Shown piece by piece: positions 44,234-52,436 of a stretch of DNA of 64,000 bases (position 1 is its first letter; each line of letters begins with the position of its first letter). Below the pieces are notes generated by a model, which saw nothing but the letters and a program-made list of their open reading frames with translations, did not search any database and was not told the origin of the DNA. The position numbers and the translations under genes were made by a program. Origin of the DNA: Legionella sp. PATHC032 (lineage in GTDB: Bacteria > Pseudomonadota > Gammaproteobacteria > Legionellales > Legionellaceae); NCBI RefSeq assembly GCF_026191185.1, contig NZ_JAPHOV010000001.1, positions 2,227,001 through 2,291,000 on the forward strand, written 5' to 3'.

Positions 44234-46174
44234 ATGGCAACGCTACTTACTAAATCAAAGTTCAAAATGGCTTTAGAATGTCCAACTAAGCTCTGGTATT
44301 ATGATCGACCTGATGAATATACAAATATACTGGATGAAGACTCTTTTCTGAAAGCATTGGCTGAAGGCGGCGCTCAAGTAGAAGCATTGGCTAGATGTTA
44401 TTTTCCAGATGGCATATCAATTAAGAGCTCAAGTACAACGGAGGCACTCAACAAAACTCAAGAGTTAATTCAAAGGGATTCAATAACTGTATTTGAGGCC
44501 TCCTTTCAATATCAAAACTATTTTCTGCGTGCTGATATCCTGCAAAAAAGACCAGGGCATATCAAAATAATTGAAGTTAAAGCAAAATCAATTAGTAAAA
44601 AAGATGAATCTAAGATGGCAACTAAAAAATGGCAGCCATATATTGCTGATATCGCTTTTCAAAAATGGGTTCTGGAGCAACTCTACCCCTCCTTCACCAT
44701 AAGTAGTTATTTAATGCTTGTCGATAAAGATGCTATCTGTCCAACTGATGGCTTAAATCAAAAGTTTCTGGTTCAAAAAGATAGCAAAGGTAAGGCTATT
44801 GTCACATTAACATCACCAATAACAGAAGAAGATTTATCGATAAAAATCCTAAGAGAAATAAATGTTGACCATCATATCGAATTATTTTGGCAAGAAAAAA
44901 ATGACGAAGAACAAACGGTAAAAGACCAGTTTCACAATTTCAGCAAAATATATTTTAGTGGGCAGAGGTTTCCCCCTAAAGCAAAAAGCGAATGTGGTGA
45001 TTGCCAATTTAATACAAATGAATCAGACAAATTCCTATCTGGTTTTAAAGAATGTTGGCGTGAATCACTAGGGTACAAAGAAGCAGATTTTAATGACCCT
45101 ACAATTCTCGATTTATGGGATTGCCGAGATAAACCGAAATATTTTCAGCAAGGGCTAATTAAGCTAAAAGATATTAACGAAACGGCTTTCAAAATAAACG
45201 AATCGGATAAGTCAGGTATTTCTAGAACAGAAAGGCAATGGCTGCAGATAGAAAAAATTAAAACTCAAGACAATAGTGTCTGGATTGATAAAGAAAACCT
45301 AAAGACTGAAATTGATTCTTGGCGATATCCCCTTCACTTTATAGACTTTGAAACAGCTATGCTGCCAATTCCTTTTAATAAGGGTTCTCATCCTTATCAA
45401 GGTATCGCCTTTCAATTCTCACATCATACACTCAATGAAAACGGTCAAGTTGCCCATGTTGGCCAGTATCTTAATTCTGAGCCTGGAGTTGATCCAAGCA
45501 TCGAATTTGTGCGTTATCTAAAAAAGGAATTAGAAAATGATGATGGAACAATATTTAGATATAGTAACCATGAAAACACCTATCTTAATTCTATTCTTGA
45601 ACGACTAGAACAAATGATTGAACCTCCTAATGATAAAGAAGATTTATGCTCCTTTATACGCTCCATCACAAAGTCACCATCTGATAGCAAGGTAAAATGG
45701 GAAGGACCGCGTTGTATGGTTGATATTTTGGAATTAGTTAAACGTTTTTATTATGATCCTCTAACTAATGGTTCTAATTCAATTAAACAAGTATTCCCTG
45801 CGATTTTAAATCGCTCAGAGTTCCTTCAAGAAAAATATAACCAACCAATTTATGGTACTGTAAGTGGAATTCAAAGCCATAACTTTATAAATCAATGCTG
45901 GATAGTCAAAGAAAATAATCGAATAAAAGATCCCTACCACTTGCTACCACCAATTAATAAAGATATCTCTGATGAAGATGCTCCACTTTTATTCGATAGC
46001 GAAGACTTAAAAGAAGGTGGTGCCGCAACAATAGCTTATGCAAAATTACAGTTTACAAATATGAGTGATTCTGAGCGAGAAGAACTTAGAAATGCCTTAT
46101 TGAGATATTGCGAATTAGATACATTGGCCATGGTTATGATCATTGAAGCATGGCAACATATGCTTCAAATTTAA
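44234..46174 (+). CDS. DUF2779-type protein: Cas4-like nuclease plus DEDD exonuclease-like domain
   Basis: 646 residues. The N-terminal region begins LTKSKFKMALECPTKLWYY, the CPxxLW opening typical of Cas4/AddB-type PD-(D/E)XK nucleases. IIEVKAKS is the E-x-K active-site strand, and CGDCQF plus ECW (about 258-276) complete a possible Fe-S Cys set. The C-terminal half carries DEDD exonuclease motifs: FIDFETA (ExoI), RYSNHENTYLNSIL (ExoII) and YCELDTLAMVMI (ExoIII, YxxxD). Stand-alone, with its own promoter after the tra terminator. A nucleic-acid-degrading or defence role is inferred. Confidence 0.75.
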   Translation: MATLLTKSKFKMALECPTKLWYYDRPDEYTNILDEDSFLKALAEGGAQVEALARCYFPDGISIKSSSTTEALNKTQELIQRDSITVFEASFQYQNYFLRADILQKRPGHIKIIEVKAKSISKKDESKMATKKWQPYIADIAFQKWVLEQLYPSFTISSYLMLVDKDAICPTDGLNQKFLVQKDSKGKAIVTLTSPITEEDLSIKILREINVDHHIELFWQEKNDEEQTVKDQFHNFSKIYFSGQRFPPKAKSECGDCQFNTNESDKFLSGFKECWRESLGYKEADFNDPTILDLWDCRDKPKYFQQGLIKLKDINETAFKINESDKSGISRTERQWLQIEKIKTQDNSVWIDKENLKTEIDSWRYPLHFIDFETAMLPIPFNKGSHPYQGIAFQFSHHTLNENGQVAHVGQYLNSEPGVDPSIEFVRYLKKELENDDGTIFRYSNHENTYLNSILERLEQMIEPPNDKEDLCSFIRSITKSPSDSKVKWEGPRCMVDILELVKRFYYDPLTNGSNSIKQVFPAILNRSEFLQEKYNQPIYGTVSGIQSHNFINQCWIVKENNRIKDPYHLLPPINKDISDEDAPLLFDSEDLKEGGAATIAYAKLQFTNMSDSEREELRNALLRYCELDTLAMVMIIEAWQHMLQI

Positions 46175-46306
46175 ATACTCATTATGAAGTCTCATCGAAA
46201 GTCCCGCACCCTACACATAATAACTTTAAAAAAGTAATTAGTTTACATTTATTAATATACTTACACCTATAGTTTAATTGTACATAAAAATATAAACCAA
46301 ATAATA

Positions 46307-47239
46307 CTAATTAAGCCAATGTCCCATCGTTCTTTGTAGCAAGCTAACTGAATCCATGAGTTTTTGTTTGGGCATTTTGCGAATATTTAAAAGCTTCCAT
46401 TGTACTGCTGGGAGATATTGAATCTGATCGCTACATGCAAGAGACCACTCAGGCTCGCCCCTTTTAAAAGAGACTAAAAAATCATAATCCTGCTGAGTAA
46501 AATTATCTTTAAGACCCTGAATCATTTTTCCTGGTATTGCTGTTAGCTCTTCCAGGGTAACTGGTTCAGCAGTCATTCCTTTAAATTCACGTTCAAAAAC
46601 TTGAGTTATATCTTTCCATCGTGGATTCATTATTTCTGAAATAGGCCTTTTGTGACTTAAAAGATAAGTAAGAAACCCATTAAAAAGCTCTCGGTCAATC
46701 TTTTGATTTTCTAACAAAACCTTAACATCAAAAAGATCTCTAGGATGCTGGCGATCTAAAGCAGCGCATAATTTACCACCATAGAGATCAGGCAAAGAAA
46801 CGACTTTCATTGACGCAAAACCAAACTCATTTTCCACCGAAGCAACAACATCAAGCTCAACTGGCGGCAAAAGAGTTCCACGCGCAACAGGTGAAACTTC
46901 TATCTTGATTTGGGTCCCCCTATTTAGAGAAGAATGATCTTCAACAATAATTCGCATTTCATCTGGTTTGTTATCTTGCAAAACTGCATTCAAATCTGGA
47001 ATTTTATTAATATTTGCCGCAATACCCGCTAATGCATTACGCACATTGGCTAAAGCAATCTCACGTGGCTCGAGGGGTAAATACGCTAGATCTATATCCA
47101 CAGATAACCTCGGGAAATCTCGCACAAATAAATTAATGGCAGTACCTCCCTTTAAAGCAAAACAAGTTTCCTTTTCGACGAGTGGAATTAAACGAATGAG
47201 CAACAAAACCTGTTTATAATATGGTGACTGTTTATTCAT
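46307..47239 (-). CDS. AbiEii-type nucleotidyltransferase toxin
   Basis: 310 residues. The polymerase-beta-like motif FALKGGTAINLFVRDFPRLSVDIDLAYLP begins near residue 22 (paraphrased: KGGT, then R-S-D-I-D-L). This is the defining pattern of AbiEii toxins, which modify tRNA acceptor ends with nucleotides. It starts 3 nt after the antitoxin stop, so translation is probably coupled. Type IV toxin-antitoxin systems stabilise islands and can abort phage infection. Confidence 0.88.
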   Translation of the reverse strand: MNKQSPYYKQVLLLIRLIPLVEKETCFALKGGTAINLFVRDFPRLSVDIDLAYLPLEPREIALANVRNALAGIAANINKIPDLNAVLQDNKPDEMRIIVEDHSSLNRGTQIKIEVSPVARGTLLPPVELDVVASVENEFGFASMKVVSLPDLYGGKLCAALDRQHPRDLFDVKVLLENQKIDRELFNGFLTYLLSHKRPISEIMNPRWKDITQVFEREFKGMTAEPVTLEELTAIPGKMIQGLKDNFTQQDYDFLVSFKRGEPEWSLACSDQIQYLPAVQWKLLNIRKMPKQKLMDSVSLLQRTMGHWLN

Positions 47240-47242
47240 ATT

Positions 47243-48028
47243 TTAATCGCTACTTATAAATTGTTCTGGAACGGTGATTTGATATTGTTTTTCTAATTTT
47301 CCATCAGGGACTATTTGACGCTTACCTGCACCAAGATTAATTAAGGACTCATTCACCCGTTCAGCCCATGGATGTTTATAGAAATGACCCAAAAATAAAA
47401 AAAGTCGGTTCGTTTGAATAGATCCGCTTCTTTTTAAAATATGTTCTACTTTTCGTGGACTTAAGTTTACCAATCCTTGAAAAAGCTCTGCTGCATGCTC
47501 AAATGACAAAGTGGAAGGTACAGCCTCCAGCACCTCGAATGCGGCTAACTCTTGATTACTTGCTTTTAACTTAATCCCATCTACTTCTATAGTAGTTAAG
47601 TCATTCTCATCCTGAGCATTTAACTTGGATGTTTTAATGATTTCCCAATTTGGTATTAGTTCATCAGAAATAACTAATTCTGGAAAATTTTTAAACCACT
47701 TTGGTAAAATCGTTTTTGCTTGAACGTTTATCCAAATAGAGTCTGGTGCAAACTGTAGGTAATGCGATTTGCCCTGCTGAGCCAAACTGGTTAAACCAGC
47801 AAGATGAATCATGTACCGACTCTGATTCTGAAGACAATAAACTGCATTTTGCCATCTAGGTTTACGCCCTGCACGATAATAAACCCCTACCCCCAATTTT
47901 ACCAACCATTGGCTTTGACAATATTTTCTTGCTAATTGTGGAGTAATTCCATGGCTTGATAACCAAGACTGGAGCAAGATTTCACCTGAGGCAATATTAT
48001 TCAGAAGCCAGTTTATTTTTGATGACAT
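47243..48028 (-). CDS. AbiEi-type antitoxin/repressor
   Basis: 261 residues. The N-terminal winged-helix (LLQSWLSSHGITPQLARKYC, then GVYYRAGRKPRW) is followed by the AbiEi C-terminal domain. AbiEi proteins repress their own promoter by binding inverted repeats and neutralise AbiEii without stable contact. Such a repeat lies just upstream. First gene of the pair. Confidence 0.85.
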   Translation of the reverse strand: MSSKINWLLNNIASGEILLQSWLSSHGITPQLARKYCQSQWLVKLGVGVYYRAGRKPRWQNAVYCLQNQSRYMIHLAGLTSLAQQGKSHYLQFAPDSIWINVQAKTILPKWFKNFPELVISDELIPNWEIIKTSKLNAQDENDLTTIEVDGIKLKASNQELAAFEVLEAVPSTLSFEHAAELFQGLVNLSPRKVEHILKRSGSIQTNRLFLFLGHFYKHPWAERVNESLINLGAGKRQIVPDGKLEKQYQITVPEQFISSD

Positions 48029-48039
48029 AAATATACTTA

Positions 48040-48069
48040 TAGTTTAACTATATTATTAATATTAAACTA
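48040..48069 (-). promoter_or_regulatory. Inverted repeat upstream of AbiE pair
   Basis: TAGTTTAA (48040-48047) and TTAAACTA (48062-48069) are perfect 8-bp arms 14 nt apart, starting 12 nt before the antitoxin ATG. AbiEi autoregulation at such repeats is known. A single copy of the same half-site (TATAGTTTAA) also lies just beyond the toxin gene near 46266. Confidence 0.55.
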
Positions 48070-48280
48070 CCCAAGCTGTTTTTTGTCAATATTGACCTTT
48101 GACCATAGTCCTCAAGGAGCTTATCAATTCTTGCTCCATAGAAATGGGGTTGTACTATAATTTCCAATTTGGAAACCAGAAATTGTGTTGTTCAAGTTTT
48201 GCATTAAGAAAATCCTTTTACCCTAATAAAAAAATAACACATTGAAGTTAATTTATGACAAAATGACTAATTTTTTTCTG

Positions 48281-48295
48281 TGACCAAAACGTGTC
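48281..48295 (+). repeat. Arm-type repeat copy 1
   Basis: TGACCAAAACGTGTC, one of three copies of an AAAACGTGYC motif around the tRNA fragment. Likely an integrase arm-binding site. Confidence 0.45.
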
Positions 48296-48401
48296 TCAAC
48301 TGTGGCGGCACTACGCTGTAATAGGCAGTTTTAGGCAGTTCCTGGTGAATTTGACGCTTCACAAGGTATTGATTTATAACGAATTTAAAACTAGAGCATC
48401 A

Positions 48402-48449
48402 GGCTTCGAACCAAGGTGTCGGGGGTTCGAGTCCCTCCGAGCGCACCAT
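48402..48449 (+). other. Attachment site: 3' part of tRNA-Arg(TCG)
   Basis: The segment begins in the anticodon arm GGCTTCGAACCAAG (anticodon TCG), runs through the T-arm GGGGGTTCGAGTCCCTC and the acceptor strand CGAGCGC, and ends in ACCA. The 5' side (GAGCATCA) does not pair with the 3' anticodon stem, and there is no D-arm or 5' acceptor, so it is not a gene. A tRNA 3' half next to a tyrosine integrase is a classic att core. Confidence 0.8.
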
Positions 48450-48487
48450 TTAAACCCTTTAAAATCAGGTAGTTAACGGTTGCCTGG

Positions 48488-48500
48488 ATCGAAACGTGCC
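48488..48500 (+). repeat. Arm-type repeat copy 2
   Basis: ATCGAAACGTGCC, between the att core and the integrase stop codon. Confidence 0.45.
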
Positions 48501-48512
48501 GTAAAAACCAAG

Positions 48513-49517
48513 TTACAGTGACGAAAACGTGCCAGAATTTTTTGTAATTCTTTCCGCTGCCACCTTTAAATGGTCACTTGAAAGATGCGCGTAACGTAAC
48601 ACCATTTCATATTCTGACCATCCACCTAATTGCTGTAATTCTTGCAATGAGGTACCATTTTGCACATGCCAACTTGCCCAAGTGTGACGCAAGTCATGCC
48701 AGCGAAAATCTTTGATTCCTGCCCGAATCAACGCTTTTTGCCAAGCATGATTATTACATCGCGTAACAGGCTTACCAAAATAGGTAAATACAAATGTGGG
48801 ATGTAAGCCCACTTGTTTTTCTATAATGACAATTGCCTGAGAGTTTAAAGGAACAGGGATAGCCTTCTTTGTTTTAGATTGATCAGGGTGAATGAGTGCA
48901 TGTTTTCTAATTAAATCCACTTCACTCCACTGCAATTGAGTAACATTAGATTGGCGTAAACCAGTTGCCAAAGTAAAAGCTGCCATATCTTTCAAATGAT
49001 TTGGTAGCTCCTGAATCAATTTATTAGCCTGTCCCCTACTCAACCAACGTATACGTTTATTTTCAACTTTTCTCATTCTGAATAATGGCATGGTGTTTAT
49101 CCACTGCCATTCCTTATGAGCTTTGTTTAAAATAGCACGTATAATTTCCAACATTCGGTTGACCGTCGTTGGAGTAACATTAGTCCGCTCTTTTTCTTGC
49201 GCAATAAATTCAATTAATTCGGCGTTAATTTCATCTAACGTTTTCTGGCCAAGATAAGGGTCCAGAAAGGCCAAATGAAATTTATCCGTAACTAAACTTC
49301 GTTTATGCGCTGATTCCTCTAACCATCGCACAACAGCATCTACCCACGATTTCTGTTGGGGTAATTTGGTATGCTTGTTACTCCATAGATCTTGTAGAAA
49401 ATTATCATGGAATTGTTGCGCTTGTTGTTTTACTTTAGTCCTAGTGCTTCTGCGTATACGCTTGTCACCGAAGGTGACGTCGATCCACCAAAACCCATTT
49501 TTTTTCGTGAGTGCCAT
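48513..49517 (-). CDS. Tyrosine recombinase integrase
   Basis: 334 residues. The C-terminal catalytic residues are all visible: Arg188 (ATGLRQSN), a Lys near 215 (SKTKKAIPVP), His274 and Arg277 (WHDLRHTW), Trp300 and Tyr309 (LRYAHL). AGGAG precedes the ATG, which lies 88 nt inside the excisionase-like gene. Its 3' end points at the tRNA-Arg fragment, so it probably integrates this element there. It may serve the right-hand island rather than the trb element. Confidence 0.93.
   Translation of the reverse strand: MALTKKNGFWWIDVTFGDKRIRRSTRTKVKQQAQQFHDNFLQDLWSNKHTKLPQQKSWVDAVVRWLEESAHKRSLVTDKFHLAFLDPYLGQKTLDEINAELIEFIAQEKERTNVTPTTVNRMLEIIRAILNKAHKEWQWINTMPLFRMRKVENKRIRWLSRGQANKLIQELPNHLKDMAAFTLATGLRQSNVTQLQWSEVDLIRKHALIHPDQSKTKKAIPVPLNSQAIVIIEKQVGLHPTFVFTYFGKPVTRCNNHAWQKALIRAGIKDFRWHDLRHTWASWHVQNGTSLQELQQLGGWSEYEMVLRYAHLSSDHLKVAAERITKNSGTFSSL
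48519..48533 (+). repeat. Arm-type repeat copy 3
   Basis: TGACGAAAACGTGCC, overlapping the last codons of the integrase gene. Confidence 0.45.
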
Positions 49518-49720
49518 TTATTATCTCCTATATCGACACCCCACGATGCATCGCAAGTAGAGTACTTGTTTCGCATATACATCGCAAGATCTTGTTCTAT
49601 AAAACGCCAACCTCGCCCTATCTTTACTCCAGGTAGTTCACCTGATGCAGCCATTCGTCGGATAGTTTCCCTGTGGGCGCCTAGAAACTTTGAAGCCTCT
49701 TCAATATTAAAAGTATTCAT
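49430..49720 (-). CDS. Excisionase-like HTH protein
   Basis: 96 residues from the ATG at 49720, chosen because it overlaps the upstream stop as ATGA. FNIEEASKFLGAHRETIRRM...LPGVKIGRGWRFIEQDL is the MerR-like fold of excisionase-family DNA-binding proteins. It overlaps int by 88 nt, a typical xis-int arrangement. Residues after about 62 are of unknown role. Confidence 0.78.
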   Translation of the reverse strand: MNTFNIEEASKFLGAHRETIRRMAASGELPGVKIGRGWRFIEQDLAMYMRNKYSTCDASWGVDIGDNKWHSRKKMGFGGSTSPSVTSVYAEALGLK

Positions 49721-49968
49721 AAGCAACCCCATTTATAACCCTGGTGCACATATTTATTAGTATTGAGTTCAAGAATTAAATGATAAAGCCTCACAAGATC
49801 CCGTTCGCAATATAGATTAGTTGGCATTAACTCATCGAAATAAATAGAACGTAATTGTCTTATTGAGCAATTTAGTAAAGCAGCAATGTCTTTTAGAGTA
49901 TAGTTAGTTGACTCTAATAGATAATTAATGATGTTCTTACAGATTTGTAGCCTAAAGTTATTTTCCAC
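49717..49968 (-). CDS. Small HTH-type protein upstream of xis-int
   Basis: 83 residues. TLKDIAALLNCSIRQLRSIYF reads as a helix-turn-helix. First gene of the leftward xis-int operon, divergent from the repressor at 50166. No named family recognised. Confidence 0.6.
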   Translation of the reverse strand: MENNFRLQICKNIINYLLESTNYTLKDIAALLNCSIRQLRSIYFDELMPTNLYCERDLVRLYHLILELNTNKYVHQGYKWGCL

Positions 49969-50111
49969 AACGAATACTCCTTTTCAACTTATTCTGTAGA
50001 TAGCTACAGAAAACGCCTAAACATATTTTTTTATCTAAATCGGTTTGTTTATTTGTTACTGTTCATTCAACTTATGTGTATAATAAACGCTAGGTAAACA
50101 ATACACACAAA

Positions 50112-50149
50112 TATAAACGATAACGTTTATAATAAACAATTATGTTTAT
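50112..50149. promoter_or_regulatory. Tandem perfect palindromes (repressor operators)
   Basis: TATAAACG-ATAA-CGTTTATA (50112-50131) and ATAAACA-ATTA-TGTTTAT (50132-50149) lie back to back, ending 16 nt before the repressor ATG. A TATAAT hexamer (50128-50133) straddles their junction. They fit autoregulation by the S24 repressor and possibly control of the divergent xis-int operon. Confidence 0.65.
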
Positions 50150-50165
50150 TTTGCAAGGTATTTAT

Positions 50166-50765
50166 ATGGATATAAAATTAAAAATAGGGTTAAGAATTAA
50201 AGAGTCGCGAAAAAACAAAAAATTCACTGCAGTGCAGTTGGCTGAAGTCACTGGTTTTTCAGCGCAACGAATTAGTAATTGGGAACGAGGAACAAGAACG
50301 CCCAGGTTTAAAGATGCAGAAATACTCGGTAGTGCATTGGGTGTTTCTCCAACATGGTTATTATTTTTAGATATTGACCACAAACCTATGAAGGATCATC
50401 CCTTCCAAACGATCCCTATAATCAATGCCTCATCTAAAATTGAAGGTTACCTCCCAATACCTTCATCAATTCAAGACAACATAACGCATGATGATTTTGC
50501 TTTTATTGTGCACGATAAAAGTATGTCTCCTATTTATAATGCAGGTGACCTAGTTACTTTCTGTAAAGAAAAACAGAACCACTGCGATTTAGTACTGATT
50601 CATATTAACGCTACAGAAGAGAACTTATTTAGAAAAATAAGCTCAGAAGACAATACGTTTATATGCTCACCTATCAATCCGGACTGGCCACAAATTCGAT
50701 TTGAATCAGCATCAATGTTTCAAATAATAGGTTGGGTAAAGAATGGGGCTAAAGTATTTTATTAA
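50166..50765 (+). CDS. XRE/S24 phage-type repressor
   Basis: 199 residues from the second ATG (AAGG upstream). HTH: LRIKESRKNKKFTAVQLAEV...RISNWERGTRTP. The C-terminal S24 domain has Ser119 (HDKSMSP) and Lys157 (ENLFRKISS). It resembles LvrR in plan but is clearly a different protein, so the right island has its own switch. Confidence 0.85.
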   Translation: MDIKLKIGLRIKESRKNKKFTAVQLAEVTGFSAQRISNWERGTRTPRFKDAEILGSALGVSPTWLLFLDIDHKPMKDHPFQTIPIINASSKIEGYLPIPSSIQDNITHDDFAFIVHDKSMSPIYNAGDLVTFCKEKQNHCDLVLIHINATEENLFRKISSEDNTFICSPINPDWPQIRFESASMFQIIGWVKNGAKVFY

Positions 50766-50968
50766 TTAATGAATAAAGAATTTCCTATCTTTACAATCAT
50801 TAAGATCTCATCATTTGAAAACCCCTTTTTCAGAACAAGCTTATTTAAAGATATCCCAAATATATCGGATAATGTAACAAGATTGTGTTCTGTACTGCTT
50901 AAGATTGTATCAATAACCTGAGTCGCAATACGCTCTCCATTAATAACCTGTTCACTTACAATCTTCAT
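50762..50968 (-). CDS. Small protein of unknown function
   Basis: 68 residues, MKIVSEQVINGERIATQVI..., convergent with the repressor and overlapping its stop by 4 nt. AAGGA lies 8 nt before the ATG. The middle (LVTLSDIFGISLNKLVLKKGF) could be a small HTH. Divergent from the 435-residue gene. Confidence 0.5.
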   Translation of the reverse strand: MKIVSEQVINGERIATQVIDTILSSTEHNLVTLSDIFGISLNKLVLKKGFSNDEILMIVKIGNSLFIN

Positions 50969-51128
50969 GATTAAAATCCTTATTACGACAACAACAACGT
51001 ACTTTACTTATTTGACAAGCTTGATTTGATTAGAGCATAATATGTTTGTCATTTATATCACTAAAATCTTTGGCAAATACGCATTTTAATTCAAAATAAA
51101 AAGCAAATTAATTAACAAAAAGACTAAT

Positions 51129-52436
51129 ATGGAATTTTGTAGGAATTTTACTAGAGTTTGTTGGGATGAAATTAGAGAGGAAGTAAAACGCTCTAATCCT
51201 GAGTTTTTTTTCTTAGTTGATGAAATTGCGCCAGGAAAAGATTTCCCACTATATGTTTTTAACTTTGGATATGGTGATTTAATTGGTGATTCTGAAACCT
51301 TTTATATTCCGCACCAAGGAAAGCTTCAAACTCTTAATAATTTTTCATCTCAAGAACCAATTACTAAAGACCTCTTTTATGGATTTCACAGTTGTCCATT
51401 AGGTCTTGTATTAGATAAGTGCTTTGAATGGTACTTAAGAGGTGATTCAGAAAATGAAACGCATCCTGTTTACATAGATAAGAAAGGGGATTTTTTTAAC
51501 ATTGGACATGTAACCCAGATAAAACCACTTAAACGATACTTGCCTAATGGCATACTGTCTGTAAAAGCTGGGGCACAAACCACTCTTGTAATACAAAATA
51601 TTGGATGCAAAAGAAGCCATAATCGTCTTATTCGATCTGGAATTGATTGCACCATCCCCAATTCATACCATGATCACAGTGAATTTTTTAAACGAATTTA
51701 CCAATCTTGCCCTGCTGAAAGTAAATGGAGGGCCTCTATTGTTTACTTCTCTGAAAAATGGATAGATAACATTGTTAATAATCCTGAGTGGATCAATATT
51801 AATAAATATTTCTTTAAGTATTATCTACATTATTATGCTTACACCTACTATGGGGACTATTATCAACATATTTTTAGGGTTGCTTTTGATAAGTCAAATT
51901 TAGAACGAGATTTTTTTATTCAAGATACCGCTAAATATATCTTTGAAATTCTCATAGGTGAAAAATATGGGTTTTCGTTTACCAATACCGATGAGTTCTT
52001 GCCTGCATCATGGATAGGCTACGTTTTAAAAGACATTTATAAGCTAAAAACAGAACCGTCTATATTAATACCTAAAAAACATGTTGAAAAAAATCCAGTA
52101 TATTTTTCGCTTCAACATCCTATTTTTCGACCATATCAAGGGTTGTCCAGAAAAAGAGCGACTCTAATTTCTGAGCTTGAAAATATGAAAATCGTTACAA
52201 ATAAATATAAAGAACTATTTTCCTCTAATCATGAAGAATGGGCTGGTACAATTCTTGAAGAAAAAGCCAAAAAAGCTCAATTTGTTTATTACCATGGGTT
52301 TGAGAATAAAAAAAATTGGCTTTCGGACATTCATCATTTATTAAAAAATGATTCTGGAGTGCATCATTTAAGCAATGACACTTTTTGTCAAGATGCGCCT
52401 TTTTTTAAAGGATGCATCTCAATAAACAGCTTCTAA
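51129..52436 (+). CDS. Unrecognised 435-residue protein beside the borosin operon
   Basis: No family recognised. Soluble, rich in aromatic residues (YLHYYAYTYYGDYYQHIF), with HDHSEFFKRIYQSC and LFYGFHSCPLGLVLDKCFEWYL, and no signal peptide or clear metal motif. Weak ribosome site. It converges with the MFS exporter and overlaps its 3' end by 18 nt. It could be a tailoring enzyme, an immunity or target protein of the peptide, or an unrelated effector. I cannot decide. Confidence 0.6.
   Translation: MEFCRNFTRVCWDEIREEVKRSNPEFFFLVDEIAPGKDFPLYVFNFGYGDLIGDSETFYIPHQGKLQTLNNFSSQEPITKDLFYGFHSCPLGLVLDKCFEWYLRGDSENETHPVYIDKKGDFFNIGHVTQIKPLKRYLPNGILSVKAGAQTTLVIQNIGCKRSHNRLIRSGIDCTIPNSYHDHSEFFKRIYQSCPAESKWRASIVYFSEKWIDNIVNNPEWININKYFFKYYLHYYAYTYYGDYYQHIFRVAFDKSNLERDFFIQDTAKYIFEILIGEKYGFSFTNTDEFLPASWIGYVLKDIYKLKTEPSILIPKKHVEKNPVYFSLQHPIFRPYQGLSRKRATLISELENMKIVTNKYKELFSSNHEEWAGTILEEKAKKAQFVYYHGFENKKNWLSDIHHLLKNDSGVHHLSNDTFCQDAPFFKGCISINSF

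Noticed and set aside
48393-48449. Intact tRNA-Arg gene
   Set aside because: No 5' acceptor strand or D-arm, and the 5' anticodon stem does not pair.
48291-48476. 61-codon ORF across the att region
   Set aside because: It reads through the tRNA-Arg fragment and arm repeats; no ribosome site or family.
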